Shown here piece after piece: positions 11,435-23,064 of a DNA stretch of 64,000 nucleotides. How positions within the stretch are numbered: position 1 is the first letter of the stretch; every line of letters starts with the position of its first letter. The notes beneath the pieces are model-generated. The model had not been told where the DNA came from. It did no database searches and saw nothing but the letters and a program-made list of their open reading frames with translations. Origin of the DNA: Macrophomina tecta (lineage: Eukaryota; Ascomycota; Dothideomycetes; Botryosphaeriales; Botryosphaeriaceae); assembly GCA_024180945.1 (NCBI GenBank), contig JAKSGN010000038.1, positions 2,170,001 to 2,234,000 on the forward strand, written 5' to 3'. The position numbers and the translations under genes were made by a program.

Positions 11435-13139
11435 ATGGCGTCCCCGCAGTCCCTGGCTGTCTCTACCGGCAGCCTCGACAACGGCCCACCCTCGCTCGAG
11501 CAGCTAGTTTCCCATTTCGTCAACGCCAAGCGCTCCCTCGCCTCCATCCACCATGTTTGGCGCGCCAACGAGATCGTTACCCAAGCGCGCCAGCTGCTGG
11601 AAGTCGATGCCGTGCTCACCAGCAAGATTGCCTTCCTCAGCCGTGGCCTGGACGAGCAGACAAAGACGCTGAGAACACTGCGCTACGGCGTGGACTTGGT
11701 GGGAGTCGAGGGCCATGACGAGTTCAAGGTGTGTTAGATACCGCCATATGGCCTGCAAAAGACGTTCGCATGGTAATGTCCCCTAGGAACTGCTTGCCAG
11801 TCTGGACGAGTCCTCGCAGCATCTTCACAACACCCTGCAGCTGCTGAAAGAGACGCCCATCCACAGCACTCTGCAGCCTCCGGGCACGCCCCAGAAGTAC
11901 CTATTCGACTTCATAGACTCATCCAGCGTCGACGATCTCGAAGCTTCGCTGCGCGCCTGCATCGACCGCACCAACGAAGCAGACTCCGCGCTTGCCGAGA
12001 CCATCGATGCTTTTGGCGCCTCGCTGGTCCGTCTTGACGATGCCCTAGATGCCTGCCCACCGCCTCCAGATCCTGGTCCCTCATTACTTCCTCCATCCTT
12101 CCGCCAGCTCGAAGGTCACGCCACAGAGACCGCGTCGCTCCTTCAATCCCTCGTTCGGCACTACGATCTCTGCGTCACCGCGCTGAAGCACACCGAAGGC
12201 GGAAACGAGGCGGCTACACGAGCCACGTCTGACGAGTCTCCACTCCCAAGCTCGAACGATCTGCCCCACGAGCTAGACCCAAACCTCCATGTCAATCTCG
12301 ACCAGCTTGATCTTGACGTGGCTAGCCTGAGGCCTGACGCCCCACCACCGCCCCCCATGACTGAGGCAGAACGCGCGGATATGTTGGCGGTGCTGGCAAA
12401 CGATGCGGCAGAGGTAGACGACGTTGTCGCGGAAATCCGTGACCGCGTGTCTGACATGGAGGGCTTGGCCGCTGAAATGGCTGGCCACATCGAATGTCTC
12501 CAGGCATCATACACAGCACATCTGCAGGCTTATCGCGTCATGGTTGACGTTGGCAAGGAAGTTCCCGAGCATCTCGCTGGATGTCGGACGTTCCAAGCAC
12601 GATGGGGCGAGGAGAAGACGAAGATTGAGAAGGGCATGCTTGCCCTAGAGGGTCTTCGAGAGTTCTACGATGGCTTCCTTGACGCCTACGATGGACTTCT
12701 CGTCGAGGTTGACAGAAGGCGTCAGGTAAGAATAAAGATGGAGCTTATTGCACGGGAGGCTTTGCGGAAGATCGATCGATTGTACGAAGGTAAGCACGTG
12801 GTCACGCCGCTGTCTGAAAATTGTCGGGGTGACACGGCGGTTAAGATGGTGTGAAAGCTGACTGATCGCATAGACGATCTCGCCGCACGTAACACTTTCC
12901 ACATCACGCAAGGCGAGCACTTGCCCTCCGACATCTGGCCGGGACTTGTCGACCCGCCTCCCCGCTATGAGATCGTGGTATCATCCAACCGCGATCTTGC
13001 GCCATCGACCGCCGAGACCGGTGAGCAGGATACCGTGATCGAGGATATTGAGCGGCGGATCCGGGATATCAGCATTCCGGCCCTTCCTGACGAGATTGTC
13101 GATGCAGCGGTCCGTCGCATGGAGAGGAGACGTGCTTAA
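11435..13139 (+). CDS. atg17: Autophagy scaffold protein Atg17
   Basis: Exons 11435-11728, 11787-12789 and 12874-13139; introns 58 and 84 bp; 520 residues. Almost entirely helical: an N-terminal block (SLEQLVSHFVNAKRSL, WRANEIVTQARQLLE), a long coiled middle and a well-conserved C-terminal block (YDGFLDAYDGLLVEV, RRRQVRIKM, LPSDIWPGLVDPPPRYE) diagnostic of Atg17. Family knowledge: Atg17 is the crescent-shaped dimeric scaffold of the Atg1 kinase complex (with Atg29/Atg31 or Atg13/Atg11 partners) that organises the phagophore assembly site during starvation. A donor-like GTAAGA at 12726 falls inside a conserved coding segment and is read as exon. It is divergent from sconB and convergent with rio1. 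Confidence 0.9.
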
Positions 13140-13658
13140 TAACGAGCTTATCACGAATGTCGGAGCTTTTATACGAAAGGTCTAAGTATTGAATGGTTTG
13201 GGAAATGAGAGCGAATTTGCTTGGCGTTAATGGAGCACGAGCGGAATGGTGTTTAGCAATGGAAGGTCGGGCGTGCGTATGCCCCAACCGTTCACACAGA
13301 CAAGGTAAGTTACATGGAACATGAGACCAGGCGCTTCAGCCACTATGCATACACTTCCCGCTCTTCGAAAGTCGATTGGAAAGACCGAGACAGTTAGCAT
13401 TCGCTATACGTATCTACATACGCATGTGCGCTATATACCCCACTCTTGGAACCCAAAGATTGCCATAGAAATAAAGTCAAGATAGATTCCCATATACCTC
13501 ATTCAAGCGTGATGCCTACAAACGCCTTCTGAAATGCAAACAGCCCACTATTCCCATGACCGTCCACCCAACGATGCTTTTGCCCGCCCACCTCTTTCTG
13601 GGGGGGAATCTATAGAGAATACCGCTTTATAAATGAACTTCGACTCTTGCACACAAGA
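13140..13658. other. Intergenic between convergent atg17 and rio1
   Basis: 519 bp expected to hold both 3' UTRs. No gene signal; a poly-G run of 9 at about 13601. Confidence 0.5.
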
Positions 13659-15410
13659 TCATTTCTTGTTTCCCCTCCCGCTGCCCTTGACCAAACTTTT
13701 CTTGACGTGCTTGGGCATTTTCGTCTTCCGCTTCTCGCGCTTCTCTTCCTTGACGGCCAGCTTATGTGCCTTCTTCTCCTCTTTGTCCTCGAAGCGCTTA
13801 CCGCGCGGCTTGCCCTTATCCCTCCACTCCTTCTCGCCGCCCTCCTCATCTCCTGATTCGCTGCCGCCGTCACTGCTCTCACCATCTTCTTCCTCATCCG
13901 CCTGCTCGCCATCCGCGTTCTGCTTGGCGAGCAGGTTCTGGTAGACAAGGCTATCACCCTGTCCAGCGCCGACGAGCTCAGCGTCGCGCTCGACATCGTA
14001 TACCTGCTCGAGGGTCTGGGGGATGTACTGCTTGCGGAAGACCTCATTATCGACCTCGTCATCCCTGATGGCGCCGTCCTCGCCCCCGCCACCCTCGTTC
14101 CTCTTCACATACAACTTTTCCAAATCGGCACGTATGCCCTCCATCTCCGTGCTTGCCTCAGGATCCGTGATGAAGGCAAAAACGGTGCGATCGGGCAGAA
14201 CGTCGACACCGCGCGCGCCGCGGAAGAAGTCCGACACGTTCTTGATATCCATGCGCAAGAACTCGAGGGCGCGGGGATGGTCGTGTTCGACGGACTGCGA
14301 GACGTCGATAACACACAGCTTTCCGTCATGGTACAGCAAGTTGTACTCGCTCAGATCGGCGTGCACGAGGCGGCACACCTGGTACATGACGCGCATGTAC
14401 GACACCAGCTCGATGTAAAGCTCCCTCCATCGGCGCTCGACCTCGTCGGCATCGTCGATGCCGAAGTTGGGCGCCACGTCGCGCAAGCGCGGCGCGGGCC
14501 AGCCCTTGCGGTCGCCGACGAAGCCCATGACGAGGACGTGCAGGCGCAGGTGCAACGGCTGCGGGCAGGGGATGCCCGCCGCGTGCAGGCGCTTGAGGTT
14601 GCGCATCTCCTTCTCGGCCCAGACTTTCACCATGGCGCGGTTGTTGCTCTTGCTGTAGCCGCCGCGGAAGCGGTACTCGCCGGTGACGTATTTGTCGCGG
14701 TCCTTGAAGACGAGGATGCTGGTCTTGTACACCTTGATGGCGCGGTGGAGCGGCGGCGCATCTGGGTCCTCGTCGTTCAGTGTGAGCGCGTGGTAGACGT
14801 TGGCCTCCTTGCCCGTCGACACGCAGCCGTGGATCTCGCTGACGACGCCGCGGTTTATCATTTGCAGCAGCAGCATGCGCGTGCGCGGGTCCAGCACCTG
14901 CTCCGACGTCGCGCGGTCCGCCCTATCTTTGCCGCCGTCGTCCTTGCTGCTGCCCTTGCCGCCGAAGCGCGGGTCGTCGAGCTTGATCTTGCTGGCGTGC
15001 ACGGCGAGCGAGCGGATCTGGTCGTCGATGGCCGACTTGGTGTTGGCCGACGGCTTGGCGGGCGCCGCCGCCTGCGGGTTCGTCTTGGGCTTGTACGGTG
15101 CCGGGATGCTCTGGTCGTTCAGCTTGCGCTGGCGGTTGTAGGTTTTGGTGAAGTCGTTTGGGTTCGCGGCGCTGAGCGCGTCGGCGGCTGTGTCGTCGTC
15201 GGCTTCCTCGTCGTCATCCTCTGCGAAGATGTCGTCGTAGTCGTCACCGTCGGAAAAGTCTTGGTTGTCGGCATCGTCGTTTGCAGTCTCGGTCTGGGTT
15301 GCGGAGGGGAGAGAGACGCCGCCGTCGGGCTCGGGCTCGTAGCCTCGGTGGGGGACGTAGTCGTGTGTGGGCTCGAGTGCCGCTGCCGGCGATGCGTCCT
15401 GTGACGCCAT
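13659..15410 (-). CDS. rio1: Atypical serine/threonine kinase Rio1
   Basis: Single exon, 583 residues, ATG read from 15410. Acidic N-terminal tail (FSDGDDYDDIFAEDDDEE), then the RIO kinase fold: flexible nucleotide loop with STGKEANVYHA, catalytic Lys in AIKVYKTS, the substrate loop with YRFRGGYSKSNNRAMVKVW (RIO1 type), catalytic loop HADLSEYNLLY and metal-binding IDVSQSVEHDHP. The C-terminus is highly basic (KEEKREKRKTK, ending GRGNKK), as in Rio1. Family knowledge: Rio1 acts in late 40S ribosomal subunit maturation (20S pre-rRNA processing) and in rDNA/cell-cycle control, shuttling between cytoplasm and nucleus. Codon use is strongly GC-biased, which explains the long plus-strand shadow frame over it. 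Confidence 0.95.
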   Translation of the reverse strand: MASQDASPAAALEPTHDYVPHRGYEPEPDGGVSLPSATQTETANDDADNQDFSDGDDYDDIFAEDDDEEADDDTAADALSAANPNDFTKTYNRQRKLNDQSIPAPYKPKTNPQAAAPAKPSANTKSAIDDQIRSLAVHASKIKLDDPRFGGKGSSKDDGGKDRADRATSEQVLDPRTRMLLLQMINRGVVSEIHGCVSTGKEANVYHALTLNDEDPDAPPLHRAIKVYKTSILVFKDRDKYVTGEYRFRGGYSKSNNRAMVKVWAEKEMRNLKRLHAAGIPCPQPLHLRLHVLVMGFVGDRKGWPAPRLRDVAPNFGIDDADEVERRWRELYIELVSYMRVMYQVCRLVHADLSEYNLLYHDGKLCVIDVSQSVEHDHPRALEFLRMDIKNVSDFFRGARGVDVLPDRTVFAFITDPEASTEMEGIRADLEKLYVKRNEGGGGEDGAIRDDEVDNEVFRKQYIPQTLEQVYDVERDAELVGAGQGDSLVYQNLLAKQNADGEQADEEEDGESSDGGSESGDEEGGEKEWRDKGKPRGKRFEDKEEKKAHKLAVKEEKREKRKTKMPKHVKKSLVKGSGRGNKK

Positions 15411-16351
15411 TCTTGCGATTTTTTGTGGCAGCTCGTTCGACTGGGGTGGAGATGCCTATGCGCAATCTCTAGGTCAAGAAGGGCGCCTAATTCGCAAGTA
15501 GATCAGAGCGCAGGCGTGAGTGTTGCTCAGTGTGGCGGCTCGAAAGTGCGGGCGGTGATCTCAGAAAATTCATGGGTCCGGCGTCATACCGTGCCCCGCG
15601 CTAGCTACTTCGGGAAAGCGGTCATGTCTAGGTGCAGGGACCTCACACTATCGCTAGTATTACCTCCAATTCCCTTTCCCATCAGCCCGCTAACAATACG
15701 GGATATTTGCCGCTCAGAGGGTAATCTTTGAAGCTCAAGTATACTTCCGGCAGCTCCAGGAAGAGTAGTGATAAAATTCCCCATGGGGAGGACTTTTTCC
15801 ATTGCATTCGACACTAACTTACTTTCTAAGAGAGCCTGAGGACACATACACCCCGCGAGCTCTATTTTTCTGCGCCTTCGCAGGGCACTTCCAGAGCCAC
15901 TGCGGTTGGATGATGAAATGCTGACTGAGATGGTCCCCTGCCAGCCTTGTGCGTTGCATGCACGAGGAGCCCAGTTAGCGTAAGACACGTCGCTGCGCTG
16001 CATGTGAGTGCTCTGCCGCTACTGAAAATCTCTTTAGAATCCCTTGAAGGCCTATCATCATATGTCCAATCCCTTACTCGCGCTGATGGACAGGCGCAAT
16101 AACAGAAACCCACAAATACAAGCCAGCCCCACCACCTCCCTTCGAGAGATTGAACTTCTCTTGCATCCTCCAAATCTCAGGCTGGGTCCATGTCCACCAT
16201 TACTGAATCCTAAGAGTCTTGGACTCTCCGATTAAGTGAACTTAGACGTCCAGCTAGTCAATCAGAAATTCCTACCTTCAGAACAGTCCAGGCTGAAGCA
16301 AACGACATACACGTTAGCAATTGACGTTGTCAACGGTTTATAACCGCGGCC
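15411..16351. other. Intergenic, 0.94 kb
   Basis: Upstream of rio1. A 132-codon minus-strand frame (15605-16003) has no recognised motif and no splice support; it is not called. Confidence 0.45.
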
Positions 16352-17577
16352 ATGGGATACATGGGCCATACCCATGCCAGCTTGCGTCGTGCAAAGGATC
16401 CGAAAATGATTAATTGCAAGCGCTGTAATCACGAGCCACACAGCCTACATGCATCAAATAATAATACACATCTACATCTTGGTACACCATCCCTTGATGA
16501 AGATAAGCAAAGCCCGACTAATTTAGCATGGGGTCCAGTGAAATCAACCAAAACTAGCCCCCAAAATCACTCATATCCAAAAAATACGACACAGCCGCCC
16601 CCTACGCCGTGTCATAGTACTCCCCCCGGCCGTGAACAACCAGATCAGCCCGAGAGTGCGCAGCAAACCGAGCAATCGAATCTACAGCGTTTCGACTCAG
16701 AGCATCAATCAGGTGATGTGGCACCTCCGGGTGGTGTGTGCTCTCAGCCTTCCGTACCTAATGAAGGCACACCACCTAGCTATACCGAGGCAACTACCGG
16801 AACACGCGCAACGCCGGGTTCGAATGGTCGCGTCATTAGAACGGATTCCTCTCAAGCGAAGAAAAATGGGAAGAGTGGCCGCTCTGATAAGAGGGGAAAT
16901 AGTTCCCGCCCGGGCACCCTTCACGCAAGGCGAGGTAGAGCAAAGCGGGGCAAGTCACAGGGTGAGGTTGTTAATTTCAGAGGGTCACTGCCTACGACAG
17001 AAGGCCTAGTGATTTTGAGCGGCATGTCCTCTGCGATCCAATGCGGTTTGATGCGGCCATGATAGGAAATAGCTCAAAGGGCGGCCCGACCTTCTCCGCG
17101 TATCAATTTCCCATCAACTCTGCTCCCAAGCCCTCTTTTTACCACGTTTCAATCACCTTCTTTGCTACACCAATTAGTAGTGTCGCTGATGCTATGGATG
17201 CGAGTTTTCATGTACTATCTTTGGAAGAACAATTGTGGGGTCCAGATAGTCGCATGTCTGAGAGCTTATTTATAGCGAATTTGAATATAAGCTGCTCCTC
17301 AAGTGAGCCTCAGCAAAGATTTACATGTCCGCTAATCGGAGGACAAGAGCTAATCGATTTACCTGGGCAAACCGGACTGCCTTTCCGCATCGCTACATGG
17401 GTCCGAAAGCCCCTACTGAAGGAATGGCTGACGCGCGTCGTGCGGCACCGGAGGGGGCGACCCATGCCAGCCAAGGAAGCCGAGTTCTTCGGGGTTGGGT
17501 GGGTGCTACACAATGTGCGTGGCGTACCCGCTGCTGTGCGAGGACGAGGGTCAACGGCGAGGAGGGCAACGAGCTAG
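16352..17577 (+). CDS. Hypothetical, two overlapping open frames
   Basis: Two substantial plus-strand frames meet here: 16352-17062 (236 codons) and 17041-17577 (178 codons, open further 5' to an acceptor-like TTTCAG ending at 16980). The first encodes a polar, Pro/Ser/Thr-rich peptide with a basic stretch (RRGRAKRGK); the second is more evenly composed. A spliced gene joining them is possible, but the best donor (GTAGAG at 16935) gives the wrong phase, so the model is unresolved. No family recognised. It could equally be a decayed gene or chance frames. Confidence 0.25.
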
Positions 17578-18256
17578 CCAACTACGTAGCCCAGGAGGCG
17601 GCGGGCGTGACGCCGCCCAGCATTAGTGGCAAGACCAGGATGTAGTGGGCGACTATGATGAGCCTGTTGTATGAGCGGCACATGCGGATGAGTGCGACGC
17701 AAGAGGAGAGGAGTCAGCGGCATGAGCAGCGGCTGTTGATCTTTTTTTTCGCGTTGCTTTGTCGAATTAGATAACTTCAATGATAGTTACGCAGTGCTAG
17801 GCTAGGAATATCGTAGGGCAAGCAGGTCGGACACGAATGCCTCGGAGATAGAGGAGATCCTGGGCATTCCAAGCCTTTTTTTTTTTTTTTTTTTTACACT
17901 TAAGCACAACTAAGAGAAGAGGGAGGGGGGGGGGGGGAACAACCTTTCTCAATCGAACATTTGAAGAGAGAAGACAAAAACTTTTCATTTCCGAATCTCA
18001 GACGCGCATAATGTGCCAAAGCCACCAAATCCACATGCTATGCAAAACAATCTCCATCCATAGCCTTCCCTTTCAAAAACAAACCCATCATCCGGACTGA
18101 AGTAAGAGATGAAATGGGTATATGCTTCTTTCACACCAGCACGGTCGCTGAACCAAGAAATTGATTCCTACAGAGAAATACCCATCCTACCCTCAGATGC
18201 TTTTTCGATTATTATAGATTTCATTCTTCCCACGCACGGCATTGGAAGAGATACGT
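17578..18256. other. Intergenic with homopolymer tracts
   Basis: No gene. Contains T20 (17876-17895) and, 29 bases on, a G13 run (17925-17937), next to the 3' end of the Tudor-SN gene. Confidence 0.6.
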
Positions 18257-21082
18257 TTAGTCCTCAGTGAGGTCACCGTACTCCCAGATACCCCTCCTCT
18301 CGGCCTTGGCCTCATCCTCCTTGCTCTTCAGCACCTTGAGGATGTCACTGTACGAGCGCTCCCAGGCCTTGAGCTTGCGGGGGACCATGGCGTAGCCACC
18401 GGCGATGATGTCCGCGTTCAGGGACTCTGTCGAGCTCTGGCTACCGGCATCAAAGAGCGTGACGTACAAGGTGTTGTCCTGGATGTTATCGACATTTGCG
18501 ACTAGCTGGCGACCAGCCGTCTCCTGAGAGATGAAGTCAACCGCGTCACGGATGTAGTCGGCGGAGGTGGGGAACTGCAGGAAAGAGAGAGCAGCGTCGA
18601 CAGCCTGGGCTTTCAGAGTCTGGGTGCTGAACTTAGGGTCAAGAGGGCGAAGGCGGGAATACGGAATGTGCTCTGAGTTGCCATAGTCAATGTAGATAAC
18701 TTCGACCTTCTTGGCCTCGCGGTCGTTACGGCGGATCCTGGCACGGTACCATTCATCATCCTCGGTGAACTTTGCGGAGACGAAATCACCAGCCTTGAAA
18801 GATTCAAGAGGCCTATCGTTCGACTTGAGATGAAAGTTGCGGAAGGAGTTCATGAGTTCAGTTAGAGCAGTAGTGCCCGCTCCGACCTCCTGGATCTTCA
18901 GACGGCACGTTTCCTCGTCAACATGGGTGACGATAACATCACGGAAATCCTTGCGGCGTTCGACGGATTCGCCATTGCCGTTGGCACCGTTGGAGACTTC
19001 AGTCAGAGGAGCACCTTCATCTTCCTCATCCTGGGAGGGATCCCAGTTTTGCCACATGCCCTTGCGGGCTTCCTTCGCCTTCTTCTCAGCAGCGAAGAGC
19101 TCAGTGGCGTTGCCGGACTTCTCAGCGGAGTATGCGTGGACAGAAGCAAGGCCCTCCTCAACCAACAGCTTGGCGAAGCTCTCGCGATTGATGTACAGCG
19201 TTCCGATGAAACCACCGACCTTGTCGCAGTCCTCCACATCGATCTCAACATCGCGTTGCTGGCAGCGCTTGTTGGCAAAGTCGTGGGCTTCCTGGCCGAA
19301 AGGCTCACTCTTCTCATTCGGGTTCCTGGCTGACCTAGGTGCGCGGATTCCGGACAAGACGAAGGTGAGCTTTGCGTTCTCCCGGGGGACGAGGACGGTG
19401 AAGCGCGATCCAGATTTGACAAAATCGACGATGGCAGGCACTCTCCTTTGCCTTGAAAGAAGGGTGAGCTGCCTCTTCGCCTTCTCCAAGCTCTCGGAGT
19501 AATCCACGTATTGCTTGGTTGCTGGAGCCTTAGCAGACCACATGCCACGGCCTTCCTGTTGAGCCTCCTGCTCGGCCAGTTGCAGATCGTCGTAGATGGG
19601 GCTGCGATCTGAGTCATCGGCGCGGTGTCTGATCACGGAAGCAAAACCATTCTCAACCAACAGAAGAGCAATGTTCTTGCCGTTGAAGGTAATTGTGGCC
19701 ATCTCACGCTCGTCATAACCGTCCGACGGCGGGCGCTTGCCGTCGATCCTGACCTTGACATGTTTGCCAATCAAACGCTTGCGAAGGAACTCTTTGGCCT
19801 CCGCTTGCCACGGTGCCTGCTTGGGGTCAGAAGGCTTGGGCTGCCTCACACTGCTCAGGTTAACACGCTTTTCAGCGCCGGACTTGTTGCGCAGGAAGAG
19901 TGTGTCCGCGCTCTGGATCCTGCTGACGGTAGCCTCAACCTCTCCTGCGGAGCTCTGCTTGGGCGCGACGTGACCTTGGAAGACACCGACCCTCTTCTCT
20001 TTCGCAGCCCTCTCAGCTTGTCGCAGTGCCGACATTTGAGTTCCGAGGAGCGTGGTGTGTTGATCCATGCATCGGGCGAGGCCAGCCTCAAGCAAGAATG
20101 GCGCGACATTTCCACGTTGAGGGTGCTCAACACTGCCGACAACTTGATTTTGCGGGCTCAAGCCAAGAGGCGTGAATTTGATTGTGCGCTGCAGCAGGCG
20201 AGACTCGATGAAAATCTGCGCTTCGTCGCCGAAGGGTTCTGCAGGTTGCTCCTTGCCGTCCGAGGGGTTTACTCGCTTGGTAGAAGGCGAGCGGATACCG
20301 GCGATGAGGACCATGGTCTGCACATGCTGCGTTGGCGATAGCAGAAGGCGTGCAATGAGACGGTCGCCGCTGAGAACCTTTTCGACAATAGCTGTTGCAA
20401 GTCAGCCTCTCCATTACTAAATCCATACAGGCCGAGCTTACCGTCAAGCTTCTTGCCCTTGTTGCTGTCAAGGAAATTCTTGGGATCCGGCAAGTCGTAG
20501 GAGGTCTCCAGGCGGCTGGTGGCCTCGGACCAGATGCCCTTGGAGTCGGCTTTGGCGCGCGCTTCGAGGACTTCAAGCTTCTGCACTATGGCTTGCGATG
20601 CGTCGGAGTCGTTCTTGCGGTCGGCGTCGTCACGGAGCTTGACCCAGCCCTCGGCAACAGCAGCGTCGGGCAGGGTAAGGCCACCGGGTAGGCTGATGAC
20701 ACCATAGTCGCGCTTCGTAGTGGGAATAGTGTACAGGACCTTGAATTGCACGACCTTTCCGACAAGAATGCGGCGCAGGAATTCGCGAGATTCGAAGGCG
20801 AAGGGCTATTGCGGAAAATCGCGTTAGCATGACATTTGCGAGCCATTGAGTCCAACAGCTGTTGCAGGGGTACCGGATCGCCGACTGGCGACCAGTGTGG
20901 TAGCAGGAGCAAGCTAGAGACTGCAGCAGGGTGCAACGAACCTCATCGCCCTCCCTCCTTATTCTGGGGGCGGAGACGAAAGCGAGACTCAGAACGCGCT
21001 CTTGCTTCGGGTTGTTCACGTTGTGCAGTACGACCGTGTCACCGGAGAGGACGGATTTGACCATAGCCTGGTAGAGAGCCAT
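18257..21082 (-). CDS. Tudor-SN (staphylococcal nuclease-like / Tudor domain protein)
   Basis: Exons in transcript order 21082-20942, 20805-20442 and 20391-18257; introns 136 and 50 bp; 879 residues. Domains: SN-like OB folds at about 1-168, 170-305, 315-465 and 490-640, each closing with a conserved GIW/GVF/GMW-type end. A Tudor domain follows at about 700-775 (FKAGDFVSAKFTEDDEWYRA, VIYIDYGNSEHIPYSRLRPL), then a split fifth SN fold ending GIWEYGDLTED. This is the full SND1/Tudor-SN architecture. Family knowledge: cytoplasmic RNA-binding protein in RNA processing and stress granules; fungal copies usually keep the fold. The first donor is weak (GTTCGT) but joining gives REGDE-PFAFESREFL as expected. 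A 5'-UTR intron is likely at about 21176-21105 (GTAAGT...CAG). Confidence 0.92.
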
Positions 21083-21697
21083 GATGGAGGACGGGTCGAT
21101 GCAGCTGCTGGTGCAATGGGTCAGCTTAGCTGCTTCACGAGCTATAGCTCCTGGAGAAAGTTGGCGTGACACTTACGTGAGTGAAACCGTGTGTGGGAGC
21201 GGGCCAGAGCGGGGCAGCAGTGCCAATTGAGCTGGTCGGGGCGAAAAAGAGCGGGATATTCGGAAGGAACTTTGAGGGGTGCACTGGAGGCAAAGTTGCA
21301 GGCGGAGGGTGAGTGTTGCGGAGAGCGAGTCGTTGCGGCGAATCGAGCTGTGGGGTTGAATCTGGCCTTTTCGGCGTCGTCACTGGCGAGGGTCCTCGCG
21401 CACGCGAGTGCCGCCCCCCCGTCGGAGCTCCAGTTGGCCACCGCATTTCTACCGCCCCCAGAGCTCATGTCCAGCGCTACACGGCCCCCACCATCCGCAG
21501 CACAGCATGCCGAAACCCGCGCTGAGGGCGCTCAAACACTTGCGCACGCAAATCACCACAACCGCGACTTTCATAGGTCAGAGGTTCATCGGCGTCCACC
21601 ATGTCGATTTTGACTATTTACTACTAATCACCAAGCAGCTTCCAATGATCCGCAGCTACGGGGAGCCCGTGAAGCTTGTCTGGCCTCCAAATACTGT
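21083..21697. other. Intergenic between tudor-SN and sod1
   Basis: 615 bp holding the promoter and 5' UTR of the Tudor-SN gene and the sod1 3' UTR. Plus-strand frames of up to 140 codons here are compositional. Confidence 0.5.
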
Positions 21698-22616
21698 TTA
21701 AGCAGAGATACCGATGACACCTGTGAGGAAGATACGTTAGCAGGACACCCCCTATGAGAATTCGAATGGACATACCGCAGGCAGGGCGGGGGCCGGCGTT
21801 GCCGGTCTTCTTAGACTCCTCGGTGCCACCCCTGCCGAGGTCATCAGTGCCGGCGTGGACGACGACGGTACGGCCGATGATGCTCTCAGCACCAATGAGC
21901 TTGATCAGCTTGTCGGTGGTGGAGCCAACGGCGTTGCCCTGGCCATCGGTCTTGATGTTGCCGAGGTCACCAACGTGGCGGTCCTCGTCGGTGGGAGCAC
22001 CGTGGCCCTTTCCGTGAGGGTTGACTACAATTTCCCGTCAGCATCCGGATATTCCATCCCATCAGTGTATCCAGCGGTGCTTACAGTGAGGGCCAGCGGA
22101 GGTGCAGCCGTTGGTGTTGTCACCGAAGGCGTGAATGTGCATGCCACGCTCAGCGTTGGCGTCGTTGCCGCTGATGTTCCATGAGATGCTGGTAGGAGCA
22201 GACTCGGATTCCTGCTCGAAGGTGACGGTGCCCTTGACGTTGGAGTCACCACGGACGACTGCGACTGTTTTTATTCCAAGCACTTGTCAGCCACTGTTGC
22301 CACTCGCACTGCTGCCAAGGGCACCTTGATGGGCGGAACGGCGCGACCGACGGCTGTCAATCCCGTCGACCCCAGCTCCACAGGCCCCTAGCGGTATGGT
22401 AATGATCGTTTTTGGGCACCTCGAGCCATCAAGGTGTCATTCGACGTCCCAGATGAGCCAATTGAACTCCCGGATTGGCGAAGCAAGCACCTTTCGGTCG
22501 AAGAACATGCTCAAACCGCCTCAAGTTGCGGCTGCGGCTGCCCCGCTTCAGGCAAGAGCATGCGTAAAGTACGACAGGAACAGAGAGAAGTTACAGGACT
22601 TACCGGCCTTGACCAT
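21698..22616 (-). CDS. sod1: Cu/Zn superoxide dismutase
   Basis: Four exons in transcript order: 22616-22604 (13 nt), 22264-22085, 22024-21776 and 21720-21698 (23 nt). The sum is 155 codons, 154 residues, exactly the family size. Introns are 339, 60 and 55 bp. Ligand motifs: [12 protein letters not shown] (two copper His and the disulfide Cys), then [12 protein letters not shown] and HVGDLGN (bridging and zinc His plus Asp), [11 protein letters not shown] (last copper His and electrostatic loop) and the second Cys in PACGVIG. It converts superoxide to hydrogen peroxide and oxygen in the cytosol and intermembrane space; no targeting peptide is present. The first exon encodes only four full codons (MVKA), so an open-frame search alone would miss both ends. 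Confidence 0.96.
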
Positions 22617-23064
22617 TTTGACGATTTTGATGCTTTCTTCGGACGTTTGATGTGAGAATTGAGAGCTTTTGCTGATGGAGAAGAGGAGAGAAGGTGGACG
22701 AGCCCGCTGCGACAGTCCTCATGTGCGGGGCTTCGAGCTCCCACTTCGCTTTCGTCATCAACAAATCACGTATCTCCGACCGCTCCTGACCAATCACAAG
22801 CTTCGCCGGCCACTAGGGGGGGATCCACTCTCGCGCTTTGCCTAGCACCGACTGCCGAACGATGTTTGGCTAGACTCGCCTCATTCATAAGCTTGCAAAG
22901 CTGCTCAGTCATGGCATCAAGTATCGTCTATTTTGTTTGCGATCAAAAGTCATCTGCTAACTAAGGGTTTATCATCAACTGCCAAAAAGTCATCGCAATG
23001 ATTGTCCCAGCTTCCATTATCCGTAACATGCATTTAGCTCCCCCATTCCCGATATCGGAACAAT
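22617..23064. other. Promoter of sod1 and 3' side of tal1
   Basis: 448 bp, no gene. It contains the sod1 5' UTR and upstream region. Confidence 0.5.

Noticed and set aside
14277..15404. 375-codon plus-strand frame over rio1
   Set aside because: Val/Ala/Leu/Arg-rich antisense shadow of a clear kinase gene.
17325..17645. GNELANYVAQEA segment resembling the end of a retrotransposon RNase H domain
   Set aside because: Only one short motif; the upstream catalytic residues and any reverse-transcriptase motif are absent in all frames.
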